DNA of 64,000 nt, taken from contig JABAKD010000024.1 of NCBI GenBank assembly GCA_012845835.1, positions 7,839,103-7,903,102 on the forward strand, written 5' to 3'. Shown piece after piece: positions 21,001 through 26,600 of the stretch. Under the pieces are notes generated by a model, which saw only the letters and a program-made list of their open reading frames with translations, was not told the DNA's origin and made no database searches. How positions within the stretch are numbered: position 1 is the first letter of the stretch; the number at the start of each line of letters is the position of its first letter. The stretch comes from Undaria pinnatifida (lineage: Eukaryota > Sar > Phaeophyceae > Laminariales > Alariaceae). A program made the translations under genes and the position numbers.

Positions 21001-23089
21001 TATCTGTAGCGCAAGGCGGACGTTCACCATCTTCACAGGTGCGTGGAGATGAAAAATCGAGGAGTCGCTTTTATCACGCCATCTGCAGATATAATACCTT
21101 GTCGTGTTTTTTCGCTCACCTCCCACCAGCTTGCTCTGCCGGGTTGGTTGCATTAGTCCTTATAAGGGAATGAAGTGTGCATGCTCGTGATATGCATCTG
21201 TGAATGTCAGACAAAGTGCATCAAATGTGCACCTCCACTTGCCACTCGCGCGCCTTGTTCTTGGTATGAACCATGTTGGGACCCGTGTGTAGCTACAACA
21301 AGGCGATGGTTGCGATCTCACTAAGGACGCTTGCTACGGTAGAGGTAGCAGTTTTCGTCTGAAATGGTCTCTGAATGGCGGGGCTCCTTAACCCAAAATC
21401 GTCGGAAAAAAAATAAATAATAGGCCATTTTTTTGCATGATTCTCGTTGCGTATCTAGGCCATGGGATTTTTCATCGGGTAGCAGCTTTATTTTCCTCCC
21501 AATCAGTTTTGGGGGAGGTTTTAAGCTCCCGATTTGAGGGTTAGTATTAGAAAAAAAGTGGTGCACTTCTATCCTAGCACGCTTCTGAGCGTCTAGAGGA
21601 AGAGCGTACAGGAAGTACTGGTACAATAATGCTGCACGGGCCCCCCTACCCAACGGCTGGGACTGCTTCGTGTTGCCGATAATGCAATCAGGTCATCAAG
21701 TGATACCGCCATTTCGCCATGTTTTTACTCTGAAGAACTAACGCGGACTCCCTTGGTTTTGCATCCTCGTTATTGGGGACACGTACTCCCGCGTATTAAC
21801 ATTATTTGGAGTTAGTGTTATTAGTCGTGTGGGATACGTTTTGCAGTACTCAAAGGGTTTGCAACCAACTGCCGCCATTGTGTTGTCTCATCTGGACGGA
21901 AATATAAAGGACCTTTTGGGGTTTAAATTGGATATCAGACGGTCTTTATATTCGTCCAGAGTGGTAAGCTATGCTTTCTCCAAGGCCGTAGACTAATGTT
22001 ATCTTCTGTGTGCTCAATCGGAATACTTTTGCAGCAGGCACCAGCAACATCTAAGGACGCGAGTGATTCTCTCCGAGAGCTTATTAGCCTCTCTAAGAAA
22101 CTGGCGGCTGTCCGTGAACCACCTAGGGTAATCGGGGTCCAAGGAGCTGCCCAGGTTTCTCAAGTAACTAAGGTTGGGGCATCTTATGGTGGGGCTGGCG
22201 GTGTTGCTGTTCGTGGTAATAGCGCTGACAGCGGGGAAGAGCTATGCTCCTCTTCAGCGAGTGCAACATGGCAAGCGCAGCAGGTTATCAACGCCCGGTT
22301 GGAAAGCGAATGGAGGGAGGGGCAGGGGCGGGCAGCGAAGGTGCTAACATCTCTGCTGGGCTCGGGCGCGGGAGGTACGCTAATACATTGATGTACTCTA
22401 ATCCAAGCGGTTTGACCAGAAAACATCGGTGCAGACAGACTGTCTAAGCGGGAAAACGCCTCTCACTACTGCTATCGAACGTTGCTCTATGCGCAGCAGC
22501 TTCATCACTTTAGTTTGGCTAGGGTAGTATTAGTATAGTAATGTGTGTGCGCATTTCACTCTCGAACCACTAACGATCGCGCTTGAAGGTAAACGTGTAA
22601 ACTATCACTGCTACATGTCTTGGGCTCTCCAGTGAGTGTCGCGTGTAACAGTTCCAGCGAGCACAACAACTCTTAATTGCCAAATTGTTCGTGCGGTACT
22701 TGAATAACCATGCTTGAGAGCGCATGCGCACCTCTGCAGCATAACACAAACAAATCGAACAGCTCACGGGTCCACACGTTGCAACGCGTTGTTATTACCG
22801 TGATATTTGCGCTCACGAATCCACCCCTTGCACCCCGTGACTACCTTGATGTTTGCCATCCCGTACAGGTTCCACCGCCTTCGGCCGAGGCATGGCGGCA
22901 GATTTACCCACGCCACAAACGTACCAAGGGGACAGCAATGACAGCAATGCCAGTGGCACTGTACGTGTGGCACGACTTCGGTTGCCTTCAGCAGCACATT
23001 TCGGACCGTTCAAGACGCGGCAAGCAGCAGTGCCGATCACGCTTGAGCGTCCATCTCTCGCGAGACTGCAGCAAGCGCTTACGGTGTAG
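199..23089 (+). CDS. DCTN1: Dynactin subunit 1 (p150Glued), 3' part of a multi-exon gene
   Basis: p150Glued is the large dynactin subunit that links cytoplasmic dynein to microtubules and cargo. Twenty-two exons are placed: 199-270, 1308-1385, 1819-1922, 2914-3034, 3829-3954, 4498-4668, 5520-5623, 6955-7104, 8599-8760, 9409-9690, 10753-11025, 11698-11799, 12485-12551, 14253-14338, ~14980-15064, 16028-16150, 17039-17218, 19106-19208, 20030-20105, 20945-21038, 22035-22374 and 22869-23089. About 1,040 residues are visible. The diagnostic part is the central coiled coil, including LTLDKE and the YEEMVEALTTKNLELGEK block. The spacing from that block to TIDRFR equals that of animal p150. A second coiled coil (LEQENKFMTEALEDL) and a C-terminal domain follow. 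The CAP-Gly domain would lie upstream of the window. Phases agree at nearly all junctions. Two gaps remain: an exon within 7105-8598, and the 5' edge of the exon ending at 15064. Family assignment is firm for the coiled coils; the middle exons rest on phase and weaker similarity. Confidence 0.85.
1139..1300 (+). repeat. CACTGCAC-type short tandem repeat
   Basis: Degenerate pentamer array (CTGCA/CTACA) filling the intron up to the exon b acceptor. Similar GGCAC/GCTGA-type arrays are found at 36460-36840 and 53695-53850. Confidence 0.85.
1308..1385 (+). CDS. DCTN1: dynactin p150 exon b, followed by a GC donor
   Basis: 78 bp, 26 codons, phase 0. It encodes MSELTDACEALTLDKEQLAL and a further EENEELQ-like coiled-coil end. 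ALTLDKE corresponds to the conserved start of the p150 central coiled coil. The only donor that keeps frame is CAG|gcaagc, a GC-AG intron. The usual polypyrimidine tract before the acceptor is replaced by a CACTGCAC-type repeat. Confidence 0.8.
1819..1922 (+). CDS. DCTN1: dynactin p150 exon c (coiled coil)
   Basis: 104 bp, begins phase 0 and ends with two bases of a split codon. Translation starts ERMDELVGELASTKLDMEHA, matching the ERVDEL coiled-coil stretch of p150. Acceptor aaatgcag, donor AG|gtatga. Confidence 0.8.
2480..2913 (+). repeat. ~75-bp tandem array ending at the exon d acceptor
   Basis: Five degenerate units share a GCGTGGCACA core, a T/C tract (TTTTTCCCCC) and a GCATRTATGCAG-like tail. 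The cores start near 2536, 2620, 2692, 2763 and 2855. The last unit supplies the functional pyrimidine tract and acceptor of exon d. Confidence 0.8.
2914..3034 (+). CDS. DCTN1: dynactin p150 exon d
   Basis: 121 bp. One base completes the serine codon from the previous exon. A Gly-rich stretch is followed by VKLLAEQNMQLKEGLKRLHT, equivalent to the LEEQNxRLKDAL motif of p150. Ends phase 0 at GAT|gtaaga. The acceptor is the last unit of a ~75-bp tandem array (see repeat 2480-2913). Confidence 0.85.
3829..3954 (+). CDS. DCTN1: dynactin p150 exon e (coiled coil)
   Basis: 126 bp, 42 codons, phase 0 at both ends. It encodes LTKAIRALQKDVASNAALHE followed by a Lys/Glu-rich helix ending KELMEQ. Acceptor gtaacag, donor CAG|gtcggt. 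Confidence 0.8.
4282..4497 (+). repeat. 72-bp tandem repeat of the exon f acceptor
   Basis: Two complete 72-bp units (4354-4425 and 4426-4497) follow a less perfect first unit. Each ends in a pyrimidine-rich YAG followed by CTTGACG, the first seven bases of exon f. Acceptors at 4353 and 4425 are therefore decoys, and use of either would reach an in-frame stop. Confidence 0.88.
4498..4668 (+). CDS. DCTN1: dynactin p150 exon f (signature coiled coil)
   Basis: 171 bp, 57 codons, phase 0. YEEMVEALTTKNLELGEK followed by LEAIIADLES is the most conserved p150 block and the main basis for naming the gene. Both edges of this exon are repeated in the flanking introns: the start CTTGACG recurs at 4354 and 4426, and the end CAAGAGYTGCAG recurs at 4741 and 4816. 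Confidence 0.92.
4657..4920 (+). repeat. ~80-bp tandem repeat of the exon f donor
   Basis: The exon-end sequence CAAGAGYTGCAG begins at 4657 (real), 4741 and 4816, with a degenerate CAAGAGCGACGG at 4897. The AT-rich sequence between them repeats too, with ATCAGTATACTTA in two of the units. The 4741 copy keeps GT after the CAG. Confidence 0.85.
4897..5045 (+). other. GC-rich open stretch inside intron f-g
   Basis: This segment is rich in CGA/GCG and open in more than one frame, unlike the AT-rich intron before it. It could be an unused or alternative exon, bounded by acaag and C|gtaata. Equal spacing between exons f and g and animal p150 argues that it is not in the main transcript. Confidence 0.35.
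5286..5390 (+). pseudogene. decayed duplicate of dynactin exon g
   Basis: The segment from about 5113 to 5350 is a diverged copy of about 5351-5590. It includes a ctgcag acceptor and CGCAAGCTGACGGGAGGTGA, identical to exon g except for one base. The copy has an in-frame TGA ten codons in and no usable donor, so it is a pseudo-exon. Confidence 0.85.
5520..5623 (+). CDS. DCTN1: dynactin p150 exon g
   Basis: 104 bp, starts phase 0, ends with two bases of a split Arg codon. It encodes RKLAGGEVSLHNQKLALSSV and then ends in TKQTIDRF, matching p150 TIKKYR. Joined to exon f, the distance to this motif equals that in animal p150, so no exon is missing between them. A decayed copy of this exon lies at 5286. 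Confidence 0.88.
5962..6140 (+). repeat. (ATC)n/(TCA)n microsatellite
   Basis: Imperfect trinucleotide run, ATCATC and CGTCAT variants, in intron g-h. It produces an open frame of Ser/His but has no other coding sign. Confidence 0.9.
6605..6954 (+). repeat. repeats in intron g-h leading to the acceptor
   Basis: A 49-bp block (GCAATACAGCAGTGCGGAGT) occurs twice in tandem at 6613 and 6662, with a weaker third copy near 6830. The pre-acceptor segment GTGGTGTGCGCTC occurs at about 6749 and again at about 6928, just before the exon h acceptor. Confidence 0.75.
6955..7104 (+). CDS. DCTN1: dynactin p150 exon h
   Basis: 150 bp, completes Arg from exon g and ends with two bases of a codon. It encodes EYAEQLKSSRDELATASNTD and ends near MQRMATETRR, the end of the first long coiled coil. 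The following exon, which must begin with one base, is not resolved. An acceptor at 7214 fits the phase. Confidence 0.75.
7740..7890 (+). repeat. ~65-bp tandem duplication in dynactin intron
   Basis: GGAGACGGAGTTRAGGYCAG followed by ACACAYTGTAA occurs at about 7748 and again at about 7808, with TGTAGCGAG..TTGACGTTGGA ending both units. Confidence 0.8.
7950..8135 (+). repeat. 5'-truncated copy of SINE-like family B
   Basis: Matches family B at 46697-46990 in the stretch GCGCAAGAGCGCGAGATAGC through GACCACGGCTTGTC and AAGCTGGAAAGTA. It lies in the intron where a dynactin exon is missing, so an insertion may have enlarged this intron. Confidence 0.75.
8599..8760 (+). CDS. DCTN1: dynactin p150 middle-domain exon (probable)
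   Basis: 162 bp, 54 codons, ends phase 0 at GCG|gtaaga. It encodes VQAWFEEATAIAAPQTCRHT and a helical, Leu-rich tail. An alternative start at 8605 also keeps frame. Assignment rests on position, coding character and phase, not on strong similarity. Confidence 0.6.
9409..9690 (+). CDS. DCTN1: dynactin p150 middle-domain exon
   Basis: 282 bp, 94 codons, phase 0, acceptor tgttgcag, donor CAG|gtcaga. An acidic linker is followed by helices beginning RAALMEDCSRLALETEQSLP. High GC and codon structure stand out from the AT-rich introns on both sides. Confidence 0.75.
10205..10325 (+). repeat. short CCAGCAGTGTTT-type minisatellite
   Basis: Related ~22-bp units (CCAGCAGTRTTTGCCACWYC-like) repeat about five times in the intron between exons 9409 and 10753. 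Confidence 0.6.
10440..10610 (-). repeat. partial copy of repeat family A (3' part)
   Basis: Diverged copy of the part of family A that has a C/T-rich tract, GTAACTCAGATC and TTTTATCGCGAGAA. Compare 53190-53365 (same orientation) and 62100-62290 (opposite). Confidence 0.6.
10753..11025 (+). CDS. DCTN1: dynactin p150 middle-domain exon
   Basis: 273 bp, 91 codons. The start at 10753 (cacggcag) was chosen because it is the nearby acceptor that keeps phase 0. The closer acceptors at 10850 and 10856 break the frame. SIAAAVAAFQDCLICARRAV resembles the helix after the proline-rich part of the p150 middle domain. Confidence 0.7.
11698..11799 (+). CDS. DCTN1: dynactin p150 exon
   Basis: 102 bp, 34 codons, phase 0. 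Acceptor tatttccag, donor ACG|gtgagt. Encodes DTHDSRISVANLSAREDGQA and then a Trp-containing helix (LWSDLT) that continues in frame into the next exon. Confidence 0.72.
12255..12490 (+). repeat. ~110-bp tandem repeat of an acceptor
   Basis: Three YAG sites are followed by related sequence: CGTTTTGAGGACTGCTGG (12262), CGTCCTGAGGATTACTGG (12369) and the exon start GCCCTCAGGAGCG (12485). Between them GCGTTCTATTGGCCA recurs at about 12295 and 12402. Confidence 0.82.
12485..12551 (+). CDS. DCTN1: dynactin p150 exon
   Basis: 67 bp, 22 codons plus one base. Encodes ALRSVSNAGGARWCDKLEQL. The acceptor is the last of three related acceptors (12262, 12369, 12485), each followed by a similar sequence. 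Confidence 0.72.
12552..14252 (+). other. long dynactin intron without recognised genes
   Basis: 1.7 kb between exons 12485-12551 and 14253-14338. It is AT-rich with some short chance ORFs. Around 13685-13800 it holds a diverged copy of a repeat with GGGACCCCTTTC..GAGTC that also occurs at 18512 and 19290. No conserved protein seen. Confidence 0.55.
14253..14338 (+). CDS. DCTN1: dynactin p150 exon
   Basis: 86 bp. Two bases complete a Gly codon, then 28 codons: VKDLSAKIATHAKDTQKTAP followed by TASELAEQ. Phase agrees with the exon ending at 12551. Donor CAG|gtacat. Confidence 0.72.
14980..15064 (+). CDS. DCTN1: dynactin p150 exon, 5' edge uncertain
   Basis: The 3' edge TTG|gtgagc and the frame VRASLKEAMDLKPELEISRA are clear. 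The best-looking acceptor (cctccccag, 14979) is out of phase with the exon ending at 14338, so a small exon may lie between them. The alternative is that the exon starts near 14840. Confidence 0.6.
15440..16027 (+). repeat. tandem repeats and pseudo-exon before exon 16028
   Basis: GGGACCTTAGG-type units recur near 15455, 15640 and 15780. The acceptor segment AACTTTGCCCCCTGTCGCAG at about 15688 is nearly identical to that at about 16008. After 15707 the sequence reads TTEVLSRS, clearly related to TVELASRS of the real exon, but no donor follows. Confidence 0.82.
16028..16150 (+). CDS. DCTN1: dynactin p150 exon (second coiled coil)
   Basis: 123 bp, 41 codons, phase 0. It encodes TVELASRSKEVTAATSKREQ, which continues the helix of the previous exon. 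A copy of the acceptor and exon start is found 320 bp upstream at 15708, reading TTEVLSRS. Confidence 0.85.
16820..17038 (+). repeat. tandem repeats and duplicated exon start before exon 17039
   Basis: A unit like CTTCAACGTGTTGATT followed by a C-rich tract (ATGCCCACCTCCTTT) occurs about four times. After the cag at 16939 the sequence encodes LVLRGTGSKLNK, an evident relative of LILQGTSSKLEQ at the true exon start 97 bp later. Confidence 0.85.
17039..17218 (+). CDS. DCTN1: dynactin p150 exon (second coiled coil end)
   Basis: 180 bp, 60 codons, phase 0. KLEQENKFMTEALEDLQDST corresponds to the ETMDALQADIDQLEAE end of the second p150 coiled coil. A Ser/Pro/Gly linker follows. A degenerate copy of the exon start is found at about 16942. 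Confidence 0.88.
18512..18660 (+). repeat. repeat with GGGACCCCTTTCGAGAT core
   Basis: Shares AAAAAGNGGGACCCCTTTCG and a CTGCTGCACGAGTTGTAGC-like end with copies at 13685-13800 and 19290-19475. Function unknown, probably a short non-autonomous element. Confidence 0.6.
18695..18940 (-). repeat. SINE-like family B copy
   Basis: Reverse-orientation copy of family B: CTTCCAGC..GGACAGGCCGTCGTCACAGG, then TCGTCGATTTTCATGGA, GCTCTCGCGCTTTCCG and ACACAAGAAAAGTC. These match the complement of 46800-46980. Confidence 0.75.
19106..19208 (+). CDS. DCTN1: dynactin p150 linker exon
   Basis: 103 bp, 34 codons plus one base. Ala/Pro-rich linker HAKAARARGTPAAARLAVGE. Acceptor accccag, donor G|gtgagt. Phase agrees with both neighbours. 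Confidence 0.7.
19290..19475 (+). repeat. second copy of the CCCTTTCGAGATCG repeat
   Basis: Begins GGCTCAAAAAAGCAGAGCCC and ends near TTGCTGCGCGAGTTCATAGC. It lies just after the donor of exon 19106-19208 and is diverged from the 18512 copy. Confidence 0.6.
20030..20105 (+). CDS. DCTN1: dynactin p150 exon
   Basis: 76 bp. Two bases complete Gly, 24 codons, two bases left. Encodes SARTTQESDESLTMALNWSQ and AEIA. Acceptor tccacag after an ACCC-rich tract, donor AG|gtacgc. Confidence 0.7.
20945..21038 (+). CDS. DCTN1: dynactin p150 exon (LPPL-like segment)
   Basis: 94 bp. One base completes Arg, then 31 codons. FTSVLSGLKPIPHLSVAQ parallels ASLASLPPLHVAKL of animal p150. Donor CAG|gtgcgt, phase 0. 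Confidence 0.78.
21329..21582. mobile_element. ~255-bp TIR element (MITE-like), copy 1
   Basis: Bounded by GCTTGCTACGGTAGAGG and, inverted, TCTATCCTAGCACGC. Internal sequence (TTTTCGTCTGAAATGGT, GGCCATGGGATTTTTCATC) is shared with the element at 48868-49124. No coding capacity. A target-site duplication is not clear. Confidence 0.72.
22035..22374 (+). CDS. DCTN1: dynactin p150 C-terminal domain exon
   Basis: 340 bp, phase 0 in, phase 1 out. SDSLRELISLSKKLAAVREP matches the LLETLNQLSTHTHVVDI segment of p150. The acceptor gcagcag is a NAGNAG site, so isoforms with or without one Gln are possible (start 22035 or 22038). If the intron is retained, translation stops at 22391. Confidence 0.8.
22869..23089 (+). 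CDS. DCTN1: dynactin p150 terminal exon with stop
   Basis: 221 bp. Two bases complete Gly, 72 codons, then TAG at 23087. The end, VPITLERPSLARLQQALTV, parallels the HRLVLTQEQLHQLHSRL tail of animal p150. Acceptor cccgtacag. Confidence 0.82.
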
Positions 23090-23448
23090 AGCTACAGCAC
23101 GTACGTAAACTATTAATATTCAGCTGCACGAACATAAGCTATTCAGTAGTTCACAGCAGTGTGTTTTAATATTTAGTGAGACTTGATACGGCATAAGTGA
23201 AACCAATCAGATGTTTGGAGGCTGTGATATGCGTATCATATGCGCTTGCTTGGTGAACTTAAAGGATACACCAGGTACTGTGTACTCCGCAAGTTCCATG
23301 TTTGAATCGAGTGCTCATGCCTGAATAACGCCCCGACCTACGTATGATACTTTGACAAGGCAAGGACAACGTCCACTGAGCGCCTTTTTCCTAGCCCGTT
23401 ATACACAGCAAGAGGCGGATTACGAATTACTCAACGAGGATGATCTCG
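23090..23448. other. convergent 3' intergenic segment
   Basis: 359 bp between the stop codons of dynactin (+) and DNAJC9 (-). AT-rich, no ORF of note. It must hold both polyadenylation regions, which may overlap. I see no clear terminator motif. Confidence 0.6.
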
Positions 23449-23616
23449 TCATCGCTTTGAGCGTCCTTTCCCGAGGTTGCTCTGGATGCGCTCAAACTCG
23501 GCATCGTCAATGTCAGGAGGGGACACTTTCTTGGAGCGTTTGCCTTCCTTGCCCCCCCCTTTTTGCGAACCGCTGCCCCGTTTTCCGCCTCCATAACTCG
23601 CTTCAAGCGCTGAAAC
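23449..23616 (-). CDS. DNAJC9: DNAJC9 exon 7 with stop
   Basis: 168 bp, phase 0: VSALEASYGGGKRGSGSQKG, Lys-rich, then PPDIDDAEFERIQSNLGKGR and SKR with TGA at 23449-23451. Confidence 0.9.
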   Translation of the reverse strand, partial: VSALEASYGGGKRGSGSQKGGGKEGKRSKKVSPPDIDDAEFERIQSNLGKGRSKR

Positions 23617-26600
23617 CTGCACGGCAAGCGCAAGTTCCAAAAATGTCGATCATCAGGTAGTCAAAAGGGGAATTATTCTTGGGACGTTGACGTCCTTGCT
23701 CCTCTTTTCGTTCGAGGTGCTACCCCATTTCCCAACTCCACACCATATCATTCCATACCATGTTTGAAGCAACCAACTCTGGACGCCAAGTACACTCCAT
23801 GCACTATAAGAGTCAGTGCAATACGAGCAATGACTGCTCTACCAAACGGGTAAGATACAGAGGGCAACCTTGCACAACCGGGCTGGCCACCGGGTGAAAA
23901 TAGTCTGCACATACGAGTACTCGTATTTATTTTACCACGCGGATAACCATATAGACTGAACTACCCCACCCTTGTGGGTGCTGGATCCACAGGGCGTTGG
24001 CTCCAATACTATCCGTACCTACCATAGTCATCCTGCGAGGATATACGAGACCTTAGCGGAAACGAAGGGGAAACAAGGTAATCTATGCAGTACAGGCGAA
24101 GGTGAAAAAAGGGAATGTAGCACAGGAACGATAAGAAACTCCAACACCAACTGCGAACGTGAGTACGAGAAAGCCAAAGGGCCCTCACCATGCTGTCGAA
24201 TTCACGTGCCCGGTGCGTGGACAATGACGCCTCGCTCTTCTTATTTTCGTGCCGCCCTCTGAGCTTTGACATCAGTTCCTCGGCTTCTGCGGCCTCCTGT
24301 TCAAAATGCCAAAGGCGAGAAGGACACGATTTGCGAGAACCAGTACACCATTTTCAGCAATGCAATTCATCCACACCCGAAATGTCGCGGAGCGAGTGTA
24401 CCTGCCAGGTCCTACTTTCATGCCTGACCCTTTACTACCGCATGAAGTATCCCACTCGAATGTCAAATATTTCGGGTACATTTGTAGCGTTTATATCGCA
24501 GTCATCGTAGATTCTGCATAACACCAACACCGAGTAGAAAACAGCAGGGGTGCGCCCCGCGACTGGAGAAAACTTGATTTCTATGGCATCCGACAAGACA
24601 AGCTGATCTGTCAGCCGTTGCAACTCCACACATCGCGGTTCGCTGGGGCTTCGAAGGGCGCTCGCTTGAAGTCCGGCGACAAGACGAAAGCGCGATAACG
24701 TGGCGCGCGGCACGATAAGGCGAAACTCAGCCTTTTCAAGTCAATGTCACTGCACGTCGCAGAAAACACATGTTTCCCTCGTAACAGGTACGAAATGCAC
24801 TCTGCTGTATTGGAGATTATTAGAGATTGATACGTTGCTACAGCAGCAGCAATTCGTATCCATCAGACGCTGCTCAGTGACGCAATCGTCTGGTAGTAGC
24901 CAGTACACAGAACAATTGCCTCGACGTGGACTGCCTGCATCAGCAGCGAGCTGGTACGCACGCCACACCCTAAGTTAGACACGTGAAATGTCAGCCTTTG
25001 CATCGGTCCGACGGGAAATATTTCGCAGTGAAAGCTACAGCCAACAGACCCGACCTTGTCCATCTTTGTCTTGCGCTTAGCTGCGGATTTGGCGGATCGC
25101 GCAGTCTTCGCCCCCTTTTTATACGCGGAGAACGCAGGCGCCTCTCCGTTTTGAATAGCAACGTCGATGACGGCTCTCATTCGATCCTCGTCCGCTGTTG
25201 CAAAAAGCGCCAGACGAGGTGCGCGGGAAGCAGTGTTCACAGATGCTCGACACATCTATTCACACTTATGAATAGCGCTACATGCGGGCCGGTTTTTGCT
25301 GTACTGCTTTACAAAAGCGATCGAGCAGCATGCTGAAGGAAAGTCCCGGAGAATAGTTATCCAAGCAAGGCTGCATCGTTCTTTTTAATAGCACGTATTT
25401 GATCTTGGCAGTGACAGTTGTTTCGATGGCTGAATGTGCGTGCTCTTGGGTCAAACCAACGGCATAACCAAGAAAGAATCTTGGTACCGCACTAGTGCAG
25501 GGGCCCACAGTGCGGTCGCTACCTCCCGCTGTAAAAAAAGGTGGACCTAAACGTACTATTAATGATAGCTTCTCCGGCGTTCGTTGCATTCAGTACTGCT
25601 GTGAAGGGCTGGTGGCATAATGCATGGGATACGATTGAGTAGGCCATACCGCAGATTACACCAACAACGTGGGAGACGAACGGGAGCTAATACAACCGAG
25701 AAACATATTTCGAGTATTTCTGTCGACGATTCCGCCCGCCTCTTTATCGCCTGACAATTTCTATTAACAGCGCAACAGCCAAGAACAGCCTGTCTCTGTT
25801 CGCTCACCCTCTGTGGCTAGCATAATGGAGTCAATCACAGCGCTCATATTTCCCTTCCTTTTCTCGTATGCTTCCAGTATATCCTTCTTCTCTTCATCGG
25901 AGCCCTGCAGGTAACATATCCGGTGCAAATAAATATGATATACAGGCCGAAGTCTATGCCAGATGTATGCATAGACAGCAGTACTGCACTATTCATACGA
26001 TGCGCTTTTGAGGGGCGTTTTGAGCACTAGTCGGCGACATTTACCCGTGCATTTCTAACGGCCGATCTACTACAAAGGTAATTCGCGGTCATGTGTGTAC
26101 CAGGTATCATACAGCATTACTGGGTACCAGTTATCCACAATCAAACCACAGATAGGTCAACCGTACAGCTGCCGTACAAACCACATACAAGTACCTGCTA
26201 AAAAGTAGAAAGTAGTATGGACGCGTTACATTTAGACTCTATCTACGGTACACAATAGAGCTACCGCCTGGTAATAGCAGCCAGAGATGGCAGTTCGTTA
26301 TTAATTAGGTTCGTAGCCAAGTCAACAAATCGAGTTAAAAATGCCAACGCGTGAAGACTATACCGGTGTATCGCTTTTAATCCTCACCTTGTACTTGCCG
26401 CTGAACGACGTGATGTCCGCAACGGTGATCTTGGGAAACAAGTTGCGCCAATAGTCACTCCTAGGTCCGCGTAGGATGAAAATAGATGCCACGGAGTGGA
26501 AAAACAACAAGTATCAGCGCGATGCGGATGTGCCACGCAAGCGTTGGGCAGAAGGACGTGATTACGTACTGTACTAATCGTCTACTCGTTCAGCAGTAGT

